A stretch of 64,000 nucleotides of DNA, from positions 2,956,001-3,020,000 of the forward strand of contig NC_135133.1 of NCBI RefSeq assembly GCF_050908995.1, read 5' to 3'. The position numbers and the translations under genes were made by a program. How positions within the stretch are numbered: the stretch's first letter is position 1; each line of letters begins with the position of its first letter. Under the pieces are notes generated by a model that was not told the DNA's origin, made no database searches, and saw only the letters and a list, made by a program, of their open reading frames with translations. Of this stretch, positions 49,201 through 61,200 are shown one piece after another. Origin of the DNA: Andrena cerasifolii. Its lineage: Eukaryota; Arthropoda; Insecta; Hymenoptera; Andrenidae.

Positions 49201-52200
49201 ATAATTAGGTTCTCTGGGATCATTAATAATGAACAGCCTGTAGTGAACAAGTAATCACATACCAGTGAAGCCTTTGATGTCAGCGAAGAGTATGCTGACA
49301 TTCTCGTACCGATGGATGTATATCCTGTGAAATTGATTGGGTGTGAAGGAGATGGTCCCACCTCGAGCAGTTTCACGGGCGATATCACGGATCATTTCTT
49401 TGGCCACGAAATCTGGCAAAACTGTAAGGAGCATCCATCATTTACAAAACTCTGGAGACCTCTTCTTAAGGGGTTATGCCTAGTCAGGCGGCCGAAAAGA
49501 GGCGAATATTTGTGATTTTTTTTTGAAGAAGCGGAAGCGTATAATTTTACAAAACTTTTTGCGTTTCAAAGAGCAACATTTAAAGAACATTTGGTAATTT
49601 TTTCGTGGAAAAATATTTACGATTATAATAAAATAACAAGCGACATCCAAGAAGCATTTTTAAAAATTTGCTTTCGCGGTGAGCACTGCCATTCGGAACC
49701 AGATTATCTAAAATCAAAAAACAAAAAAGATTTCGTTAGTATATTAATGTATCCTCAGGTTGGCGGAGAGAATTTTCCGAAATATTAAGTTAAAACAAAA
49801 TGGTGGCTATTTAAAGTTGAAATCCTGATTTTTTCCTGCAAAAATTACGCGAAAAAATCAGGATTTCAATTTTAAATAGCCGCCATTTTGTTTTAACTTA
49901 ATATTTCGGAAAATTCTCTACGTCAACCTGAGGATACATTAATATACTAACGAAATCTTTTTTGTTTTTTGATTTTAGATAATTTGGTTCCGAATGGCAA
50001 TGCTCACCGCAAAAGCAAATTTTTAAAAAGGCTTCTTGGATGTCGCTTGTTATTTTATTATAATCGTAAATATTTTTCCACGAAAAAATTACCAAATGTT
50101 CTTTAAATGTTGCTCTTTGAAACGCAAAAAGTTTTGTAAAATTATACGCTTCCGCTTCTTCAAAAAAAAATCACAAATATTCGCCTCTTTTCGGCCGCCT
50201 GACTAGGTATAACCCCTTAACATCTTCCAACTCTGGATACCTTCAAAACTCAGCCATACTTATTCGACTCTTACTCCCCCGAAATATTAAATAATCCTGA
50301 TACCTCAGAGATTTATTAATCCTGCCCACTTCGACCTATAATTTATTGATAGACACCCCAAAAAAGCTATACAGTCCTTATATTTTTCAAGAAGTGATGT
50401 CAATAATAAGCGACACATGTGGCTTAATATTTAGGGCGGGTCAAAATGGACCCTGCATCCGTCAAGCGAGGGTTAACACCTCGAAGATCAGTGTGGTTAC
50501 AAAGTGAAAGTGTTAAGATTCATTGTAAGAAGCATAGTATCCTACTCGAAATAGATTGTCTAATAATTTTATGATCACCTCTGGCTAATTAATAATTACC
50601 TTCCCCAAAAGTGGTTAACAGAAATATAGGGTAAGTGCCACCTAATTTCGCCACAATTCAAATCGTTCTCAATTGAAGGGTAAGCGATACTTTTGTTTCT
50701 AATTACTCTCAGATAAAAAAGAAATTGTTTGTGTCTCGTGTGCGACAGGTTAGAACTGTTAAAGTCCAAAGATTTTCAATGGCGCGTGGAAAAAAGCAAG
50801 ACAAAGATTAATTAACTCATGTGTGTATAGTTTTTTAAATTATATTTAACCGCATGAATATTTTGAAGGTTTCTTGCCAAACCTGTTTTTATTGGGATTA
50901 TTGTTTAAAATGTCTTTATTATAAAAATAAGGAAATACAATTTCAAAATAGTTATATTATTGCGTATTTTTTAGACGGCCGGGTTTACATGTTGAACAGA
51001 CAAAGTTCAGCTGTGTAGCTCTGCAAATCGACTCCGCAGAAACCACTGGTAGGTGGTATTACTCAATCTCACGTTGGCAAAGACACAAAAAAGCTGTTTC
51101 CGTTAACAAAAATATTGGAACCGATTCGATTGCTCAAGCATATCGTTAATTAGATACTCCCAGTAAATATTCATGCATTCGTAGGATTTTTAAACTTACC
51201 TCCTCCCAATGTGATGTAAAATTGTCAGGATTCAAGAAATTTTCAAACTATCATGATTCGCTAAAATACTTCTCCTACGCTAGACGTTGCAACAAGAGCT
51301 GTAAACATTCGAATACCAATAATTCGAATAGTACGAAGTATTCAAATAATTTTGAGTATTCGAATAATTCGGATTGCACCGAATAATTCGAAGTATTTGA
51401 ATAATTCGGATTGCACCGAATAATTCAGAGTATTCGAATAATTCGCAGTATTCGAATAATTCGAATTGCATGGAATAATTCCGATTGCACCGAATTCGAA
51501 TCCAAACGTGAAAGATTTTTCACGCTTTATTGTGCTATTCTTTTCATATTAGCCTTTACAATTTTTTGTTTTCCAAAAGTTAAATTTGAAACGAAAGGTA
51601 TAAATTCTATTTAAATTTAGGAACGTAATGTATTAAATATTGAATCATAATGCTCATTAATAGTAATAGTAATAATTATTGTATTCTTATTATTCATACC
51701 AAACCCTATTTTTGTGGAAGAAAACAGAAACATTAAAGTTTTCTGGTGCAAGGCAGCTTCTCTTTGCCGTTACAATATTCCCTGCTGTAGAGAACGTACG
51801 TTCTTCCTAATTGTTCGAATAATTTTCGAATATTCAAATAATGTTCGAGTTATTCGAATCTGAAAATCGAATTCTACTGGTATTCGAATCTGAAATTCGA
51901 ATTCTACTGGTATTCGAATCTGAAATTCGAATTCTACTGGTATTCGAATACTTAGACTATTCGAATTCTACTGGTATTCGAATACTTAGACTATTCGAAT
52001 TCTACTGGTATTCGAATACTTAGACTATTCGAATTCTACTGGTATTCGAATACTTAGACTATTCGAATATTCATAACAGCCCTAATTGCAACCATAGTAT
52101 GTCTTGCTACGCATGCTTGGCTGCTAATACAGTCCATTATCAACACCTGTCAGCATTTACTTGGCGAGATATTCCGAGTGGCGATATTAAGTGCCAGGCG

Positions 52201-55200
52201 ATATTAGGCGCACTTCCCCTGCGTGAAAGCCAATGGAGCACTAAACAAAGCAATTTCTCAAGTATCAAATCTGCCAATCCAGTTCTGTGGAAAACAGATC
52301 TGCAAGCGTCCCCGGACCACTTCATCCCCCTCCCCCGCGGTTTCATCCTATTTCACATATTTTCCCTAAACGAGTCATCGCCGGGAGATCGATAGTACGT
52401 AAAAGCAAAGTACTGGCAGGCTATCGGTAAAACACATCTGGCGCAATCGAGCGAAAGTGTCCAGTGACCCTTTTTGTCACTCGGCTGAGCAAGTTACACG
52501 CGCTGACGAACCCCGTGCCTGCGGCGCAACCCCCTCTTCGTCTTTGTGCCCCGCGTACGACATACGTATAAATATATTTTATACCTGTCGAACCTGTGCA
52601 CGTAATTACACAGCTCGCGCGTATACAAGGTGTTTCGCTAATTCCGTTACTGGTCGGTTCCTGGGGGACCTAGTATTTATAGGTATATCTACGAGAATCA
52701 TTTCACGGCTGTAGGGGGGAACAGAGGGATAACTGGACAATTTTAGAAATAATTCTAAGCATTTGTTTACGTTGTTAACAGATTTGTATCCGAGGTACTG
52801 TGGTTTCCATTCGCTGCACATAGCAGCAACGTTTCTGATTTCCTACAGGAGAGTAAAAAAAAAATCGAAGAGAGAAAGACGCGCCCTTCTCTTTTCCCTC
52901 AGCGACCTAATCAGTTGGGTTTCAGGAAACCTCGGAAATTCGTGAATATGATATACTAATACTCAATAAATTAAAAGTTACAAGTGTAGCATTAATAGAA
53001 ATTCAAAGTAAACTCCCTTTTTCAGAAGGAACCCAAAGCTTCGTGCGCTCAAACGCTCCTTGTTTGAATCGAAACTGGCAAAATGGAAAGCTAAACTCCA
53101 ACCGAACCCCAGGTAGCCCACTATCCCCTTAAAGAGTAACGCCCACTCGTCTCAAGATAAGAGTGCAGAAAGCATATCTCACCGGAAAGCAGCAGCTTCT
53201 CCTGTCGGTTATTCTCATTCTGCGTCCGCTGCCTGGTCTCCAGGGACCTGTGCGTCTCCAGGAAGGCCTGCCTCTGCCCTCTGTCTGTCAAATACTTAGT
53301 GTACATGCCAGCTAGATTCATTGCAAGATAAAGAAGCACGTTGGTCGTTAGCATTCGAACTACGCACGTGACGTCGCGCAGCTGCAATGTCAAAACGACG
53401 GGGAATTTAAAAATGGGGGAAACGGAAATGCCGCGGGTCCAGGGAGAGGCGAGCGCGCAGGCGGCGGGGCATCGCTGAAGAGTGGTTTTATCGTCGGGGA
53501 TAGGGGGGGCATCGCCGTGTGGAAGAATGTAGACCAAGGAAACCCTTACGTATGTGGGATCTCGCAATAGAGTTATCCCCGCCATCACCATGTGAGTCAG
53601 GGCTGTCCCGTAGCCAGCGAGGACGCACCATCTAAGCGGCAACGGCAACATGGCGTACGGCGCATAGACGACGAACAGAATGTACCACATGAGGCGCTGC
53701 TGGCTGGAGAAGTCTAGACCAGCCCCTATAAAACCTGCAAGCGACGCGTGGCGTCCGTTTAGAGTGGACATTTCAGGCGCTCGGGGGCCTTCCGCGGCCT
53801 TGGGTGCCCGTGGTCGGTACCGTTCGAGGCTTGCGGGCTTGATTCGTGGAATTTTGGAATCGCCGGACAGATATTTTGATGGCGGGACAGGGCCAGCCCA
53901 CCATCCGATGATGAAGCTGGCTGCAATGCTCGATAAACGTCTAAACTGGAGCTGTTCCAATAGCTGGGCTATTTAAGGGATAGCGCGAGTGGGCTGAGTT
54001 TTGCTTAAATTTATTCGAATTGCTTAAAAGCTTTTGCTTCGGTCTGGTCGCCCGAGCTGAGGATGGAGGTGGGTGATTGGGTAACCCTTGAGGCAGAGCA
54101 ATTTTTAGTGGCTTCTTTGCGAGCAGCCTCGGTGGCTCTAGCTGGAAAATACTTGCGTGTGTCTTGTTTATGCAATAGTTAAGGCAAACGGCTTTAGTTG
54201 GGAGATAATCCAGTTAGCTTAAAGGGTTAGTCCACCTTGGGCAACGCCAAGGGGTTAGCCCTTGGCCAGGTCAAGGAATATTGCATCCCTGGGAATTTAT
54301 TTCTAAGTGACAAAAACACTTTTATCGATAAAATTTTTTCAATGAAGACAGAGACAGCTTTGAGTGGTATATACAATTTTTTTTTTTCAAATATCAAAAC
54401 ATTTCGAAAACTTTAAATGCGTTTTTCTCGAAACCACGTTTTCCGAAACGGTGTACGCTGTAATTTGAGTAAGACTCTGTGGGTTTTTATACAATTTTGC
54501 ACAGATGTTCTTAAATGTATTCTCTATCGACCGATCGTGAATTTTTTCGATTGGTTGAAAAATAACAAAATAGCTACGCTTTGGAGCAAATAGCTCATTG
54601 TCGTGTGTAAGGAAATGGATTTTATTTACGCGTAAGTCAGGTGAAAATTAAAATATCGAAAAAATTGACGGTCGGACGGTACAGAATACATTTAAGAACA
54701 TCTGTGCAAAATTATATAAAAATCTATAGAAGTTTATTCAAGTTACAGCGTACACCGTTTCGGAAAGCGTGGTTTTGAGAAAAACGCATTTAAAGTGTTC
54801 GGAATGTTTTGGTATTTGAAGAAAAAAATTGTATATATTATTCAAAGATGTCTGTATCTTCATTGAAAAAGTTTTATCGACAAAAGTGTTGTTGTCACTT
54901 AGAAATAATTTCCCAAAGATGCGATATTTCTTTACCTGGCCAAGGTGGTGTAACCCCTTAAACAGTTCTAATTCGAAAGTGCTTGCGAGTTTCCTTTCTG
55001 CAATTATCTCTCCAATTACCTTCTCTATGATTACCTAAATAACTTTAGTAAAGACACACTCCTAAGTATCTCAGCTCAAGTAGCTCTAGCCAAAAGATAC
55101 TCTCAAGCACCACCACTCTAATTACTTGAAATATGTTTAATCAGTAGAAACTACAGAGTACCTCTCCTCTACTCAGCCCAAACACCTCTACTAAATAAAT

Positions 55201-58200
55201 ACTTTCAAGTATCATCCCTCTAATTAGCTGAAATATGTTTAATCAGCAGAAACTACAGAATACCTCTCCTCTACTCAGCCCAAACAGCTCTAGTCACAAA
55301 ATACTTTCAAGTACCATCCCTCTAATTAGCTGAAATACGTTTGATCAGTAGAAACTCCAGAATACCTCTCCTCTACTCAGCCCAAACAGCTCTAGTCACA
55401 AAATACTTTCAAGTATTATCCCTCTAATTAGCTGAATTATATTTAATGAGTAGAAACTATAGAATACCTCTCCGCTACTCAGCCCAAACAGCTCTAGTCA
55501 CAAAATACTTTCAAGTATCGTCCCTCTAATTAGCTGAAATATGTTTAATCAGCAGAAACTACAAAATACCTCTCCTCTACTCAGCTCAAACAGCTCTAGT
55601 CACAAAATACTTTCAGGTTACTTCAGTGGTGCTGCACTCTAATTAGCTAAAATATATTTAATCAGTCGAAACTACAGAATACCTCCCCTCTACTCAGCCC
55701 AAACAGCTCTAGTCACAAAATACTTTCAAGTATCGTCCCTCTAATTAGCTGAAACACATTTGATCAGTAGAAACTCCAGAGTACCTCCCCTCTACTCAGC
55801 TCAAACAGCTCTAGTCAGAAGCTACCCGCAAGCAAGGAGAAGCAAGCTGCTCTAATAAGAAAATATCGTCCAACACCTTAAAGCCTCGACCAGCACCAAC
55901 CATGCCCATCCTCGATTGGACTCGCCCTTTTTACCCAGAGCCTGGCAGTTCCCGTTAACATTAAATAATGCCAGAGGATTGCCAATCGATAGTAACCCGT
56001 GGCTGGGTGCAAGTCCGTTCTACAGCGTTCTCACAACGGTTCGCTGAACATTCAAGCAATTCGCTGGACCGCCAACGCGCGACCCACTGGAGCAAAACTC
56101 TATTCGCTAAAACGGAGAGATAGGATCTCCCCAAGAGAGCACGTGCACCATGTGTCCACGTAGCAACGATCCCGTTACGTTCGACTATACAGAACCGTCC
56201 AGCAGGGGCATTACTAGCGTCGGCGCGGGGCCGCGTATTCGTCGTCACCTTGCGAGTTGATCAGTAACCAAGTGAATATGGAAGCCCAGTACAAGTAATT
56301 GTTGGAGAAGCACCGCCACCAGCCGAGAACGCAGACCACCATGTTCGCCGCCATGCAACAGGACGCCCAGGACAACGACTCGATCAGGCCGCTGCTGTTC
56401 TCGTCCCTTTGCCACAGCCATATCGCCAGAAGAACAATCTATGGTGCGCGCAGCGTCGCGACAAGATAAATTGAGAAAACGAGTCCTGCGGTTCAATATC
56501 AGAAGTATTTCGGTAGTTACCGTTACGAACAGATTTGCAAACGCATTCGGGGCCGATTAGGACCTTTAGAAGCCCTTAGCACTTGAAAGATTTTCAGGCC
56601 CCCTTATACAGGGTGATCGCTTCAACGAAATGTAAGATTTCTTAGGCATCTCCAACAATTTGACTCAAAAGTGTTTCTAAGAAAAGGTAGATTTTAAAGC
56701 TCAGAAAATTTCTATGACGCCCTTTCTTCTGACGCCCTAAGCTCGCGCTTAGTTTGCTTATTGGTTAATCCAGCACTGAGTGTATTCGTCTGATATGCAA
56801 CTACTTTGCTTATTTCAGATTTCGTTGAACGAGGGCACGCAAAACTGCCCAAAATCAAAACTCATGGGGGCCTTTTTAATTCTTTTCAATTGGACGATTA
56901 GTAACTGGCTTTGATCACAATAATCTGTGGCTTAATGGTTATTGGTAAATGAATTTATAAATAATTTGAGGGTCGACTATTGTAAACTATTGAGTAACTT
57001 GAGAACATTAAGTGGAATTGTAAACTTGTACGTTTCTAGCAATTATTGGTTGAAAAGTTCTCAAAATAATGCACAGCTTGAGTGATACAGTAATGGAAGC
57101 AAGTGATAGTAGTCTGTACGTGGTCAGACGCGTGTCAGGATTCAGGAGAAAGTGTCTATAGATAACTTGCAACGTATAGCTACATATTTTATAATTTATT
57201 TTTGCACTTCCCGCTGTAAAGTACCTGCTGCAAAACCAAAGCCTCGCGCAAAAATAACTACTTCTAATAAACCTTCCTTTTGAAATAAAGTCGTAGAATC
57301 TCCAGGATGCCAGGAACTTAATTCAAATTTAAGCTAACAAGATATTTAGGCACGTGTACAAATTTAATAACAATACCATTTATGACTCTCAAGTCACGTC
57401 TCCAATCAGCTTATCAGAGCAATCGTGTAACCTTCTCCATGCACCATAGAAGCTCACCGAAAGTAAGCATGTACAAACTGCTCGTAACAGAATCACCGAA
57501 ACACCCTATTTAACAGGATGGAATCGGGGGTACCTTTAGGCTGAGATCAACGATGTTGAGCATTATCAGTGACTTTTGCCGTTGGCGGTTGGAGTAATGA
57601 AGGTAAGACGTCTCCAGCTGCTTGCTGTGGAAGCTGTTCGAAAGCGACGGGCAAAATATTCCCTTATACAGGACTCCTTTCTTGAAAACATCTGAAAATA
57701 CCCAGTCGTATTTATAGCCGAAGGCTGTACGTACGGAATAAATTAATAACACGTGCCATTGGCGACGTGTTAAATAAATGACGCTCGATGAACGGGATGA
57801 TCAAACGAAACGCGTCGGCACCTAGCGCAATCGGTGAACCCTTTCAAACCTGAATTAATTCTAGAATTAAATATGCGTGGTGGTCTGTGAAGAAATAATT
57901 ATTAAACGAACTTAAGCCTCTATGAAGCAATTGCAAGCGAGCAATTTATACTTTATCAGTCGTTGATGTAAAGTTTCGATATTTTGCGTGATTATTGTTT
58001 ATTTATCGCGCTTCGTTCTTTGCTTTCGGCGAGATGAATATCTCTCTGGTGGGCGGGCAGAGGAGTGTAAGTGTTCTTAGTTTTGCAGGGAGACACTTGG
58101 GATATTTAAAGTGCTTGTGTAAAATCAGGTGTTAAATTTTGGACTTGAATGTTGATAACATATGCCTCGTCGCATTGAATTTTCAAAATATACTTCATAC

Positions 58201-61200
58201 TCGCCAGAAAATTACAAATTGAGCAAGGGAAATTTTATTTTTAAGCTTGACTCGCAGCAAAGAGCAAAAAAGAAAGTGATCGGCTTGAGGTGCGAAGTTA
58301 TTTTCTTCACCGTATTCAAAGATATAAATCTACTTATACTGCATTTCCCGCCATTATTCTGTATTTTTTACATGTACTATTACGATTTCCGGTAAAGAAA
58401 GGCGAGAAAAGGTGATATTGACTGGTACTACTGGAACCATAAGCAAAGGACAGAAACGTAGAAAATGTAGTTATCTCGTTTTGACAAAAATTTCACTTAT
58501 AATTGAAAAGTAAGGATAAAATGGGGAAACTAGAGGCAATGATATTGAGTTTTTTAACAGAAGGGAACTTAAAAGGTGAAGGATAGCAAAAGTGTTATAA
58601 ATTAGTGGAGAAAAATTGGAGCAAGTTATGGAAAAAACTGCCACCTTTCAAAATGACAAAGAATTAGTTAAACACAGTACGGATCACGTAATTTTGTGAT
58701 CTTTACTTTGCAAAAAATTACCAACCCATAGAACAACTCTTACATTATAGAATTATTAAAACTACCAAGCCATTGTATTCTATTCTAGAATTAAAAAACA
58801 AAAACTGCAGAAAAGTTAAAATAATATTAATTATACTACAAATTAATTAATAACCCGTTAAAAAACACTAAAACAATAACGAGAAAAAAATATACCCAAT
58901 AGAAATCAAGCTACTTTTCTTTAACAATTTACATCTTCGAACTTCGGATCATTGAGGGTTGGTAGCTTTCTGCAGAACTTACAAGGGAACATCCCGAACC
59001 CGGAATTTCAGAAACTTCTGAAACTTTGTGAATATGTAGGGGATTTCCTCTTGATTACAATGCAATTTTTGTTTGTTGCCAAAATTTACTCTAAGAGGGG
59101 TGTAATTCACCCCTGAATATCCGATTATTTTCCGATTTTTTTGTGTTATAACTCGCGAACTGTAAAATATTTTTTCTACCAAATGATAGATCTAATTAAA
59201 CGAAGTAACTTTTGTCTTGAAACTTTTTTTCTATCTCTTACAGTTCGCGAGTTGTAACACAAAGTCGGAAAATAGCCGAATTTTCAGGGGATAATTTCAT
59301 CCCCTTCCCTTGTTAGCCGAATTGTACTCCCATGTAGGGCACATTCAGGTTTCCCAGAATAGTAGTAACAGTATGATTGTGAAGTATAGTAGTAAAGTTT
59401 TTCTGACCACCACTGTATATTTGAATTTCACGCCTACAGTCGAAAGTGAATGAAAAAATGCTCTAAATTGCTAACAATATAAGTACTAATTTTTTTCCAA
59501 TTTAAGATAAATTTGCATTGCACTTTCTCTTTAACAAATGAACTTTCCAACTTTTCAATTTCTTTGAAATTAATCTCTCTAAATTAAAAAGAACTCGATA
59601 CTCTATCTATTCTATCATACTAGAATTTCAACCCTTTGCACTACAATATTAATCGCTCCCAAATCCAAAAAAACACATCTTTTCCTCAATACTGTAGTAA
59701 TTAACCACAAATCTTACAGTATAGTGATCTCAAACTCAATAATTCATTCAATTCAGAGTGGGGTCTCACAGACCCCAGATTTTAAATTGAGTATAACTTT
59801 TTAACAACGCGTGACAGTGTTATTTAGTTTGTTCATTATATAAGCTATTTAAGAAGTGTATTTTTGTTGAAAATTAAAGATGTTTAGTTAAGTATTAGTT
59901 AAGTATTTTTGGGTAATAAAAATTTAATTAAACATGTGAATTTCTATAATACACTAATTAATTGCGGGCTCTGTGGAATCCCACCTTACTACTATTGTTA
60001 CATTTCCCCACGTTACCAACGCCGGGTTAATGCAAACTGCGATGCCTGATAGGCATACTCTCCTTGCAAGGGGTTGAAAAGGAAAATAACTATGCGGTAA
60101 CTACTAAGTGCTAAAGCGTGCTCAATTTTAAAAATTATTTTTGAATTTAGTAAACCTCCTTTTGCTGTATTGTAGTTTATGTAATTTATGTAATTTATTG
60201 GCGTATTAATAATGCATTCTTCGAAGAGTGAACGGAGATAAGAATAATAATGCAATATTAATTTCGCATGAAGTTATTTACTGTATGAAAGAAAGTTGTT
60301 TTGTGCTGGCCAATTTTTCTTTGGAATTTAGTGAAAAAATCAACTTTATATTTGTATGGTCGATGGGACTCGAGAATTCTCTTGAACTACATTTCTGCAA
60401 AGTTTCAAATAGTTTCAATCTGTCGGGTTGCCAAGCATGCCGTTAAAGTTGAAGAGTCCTTGTAGAAAACACAAATTGCCAAAAAACAAATTTTTTCGGA
60501 GACAGAAAAAGCTTCTTTGATTTTAAATTATTCGCGACATTTAATTTATTTTGATTGCTAAATATGCTTAAGTACACAATAACCCAAATGCATCACAAAA
60601 CTCTTCTATTTTTGCATTAATATAGTCCAGATTCGTGAAATAAAAATTGTATTCATTTAAATTTGCAAGCACTGTGAGTGCCAATTCTGTTTGCCTATCT
60701 CTTAGCACTATTAGTAACTTATTTACAAAGGGAAATTGCATTTAAATTCTGTATTATAGTATTACCATTGGCGCGTAGAACATTTTCCGATAACATTTCT
60801 TTTTTAATTTTGACACTCAAGTAGAGTATTTTAGGTGTCCGCCTCCGATCATTTTGATTTTTGGATATGTTATAGAGGACCGAAAAATAAGAAATACGTG
60901 TTTTTTTATTTTTCCCTGTTTTCATATTTGGGGGGTGAAAACTGCGTTCAAAGTTAAGGGTTGCAAAATCATTCTTCTGGAATATCTCGAAAACTATTAG
61001 AGATAGGTGAATAGTGTCAATGGACGAATTTTGTGTCTTTGAATGCGAAATATGACTGACTCGCCAGATTTTCAAAATCCACAAAAATGACTTTTCAACC
61101 CTTAACTTTGAACGCAGTTTTCACCCCCCAAATATGAAAACGGGGAAAAATAAAAAAACACGTATTTCTTATTTTTCGGTCCTCTATAACATATCCAAAA

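Noticed and set aside
49591..50095. Pair of 65-codon frames on opposite strands as a duplicated gene
   Set aside because: They are the two arms of one palindromic transposon. The match reflects the inverted repeat, not two genes.
53680..53976. 98-codon + frame near 53.7 kb
   Set aside because: Shadow of the cyclase M1 exon and its intron on the opposite strand.
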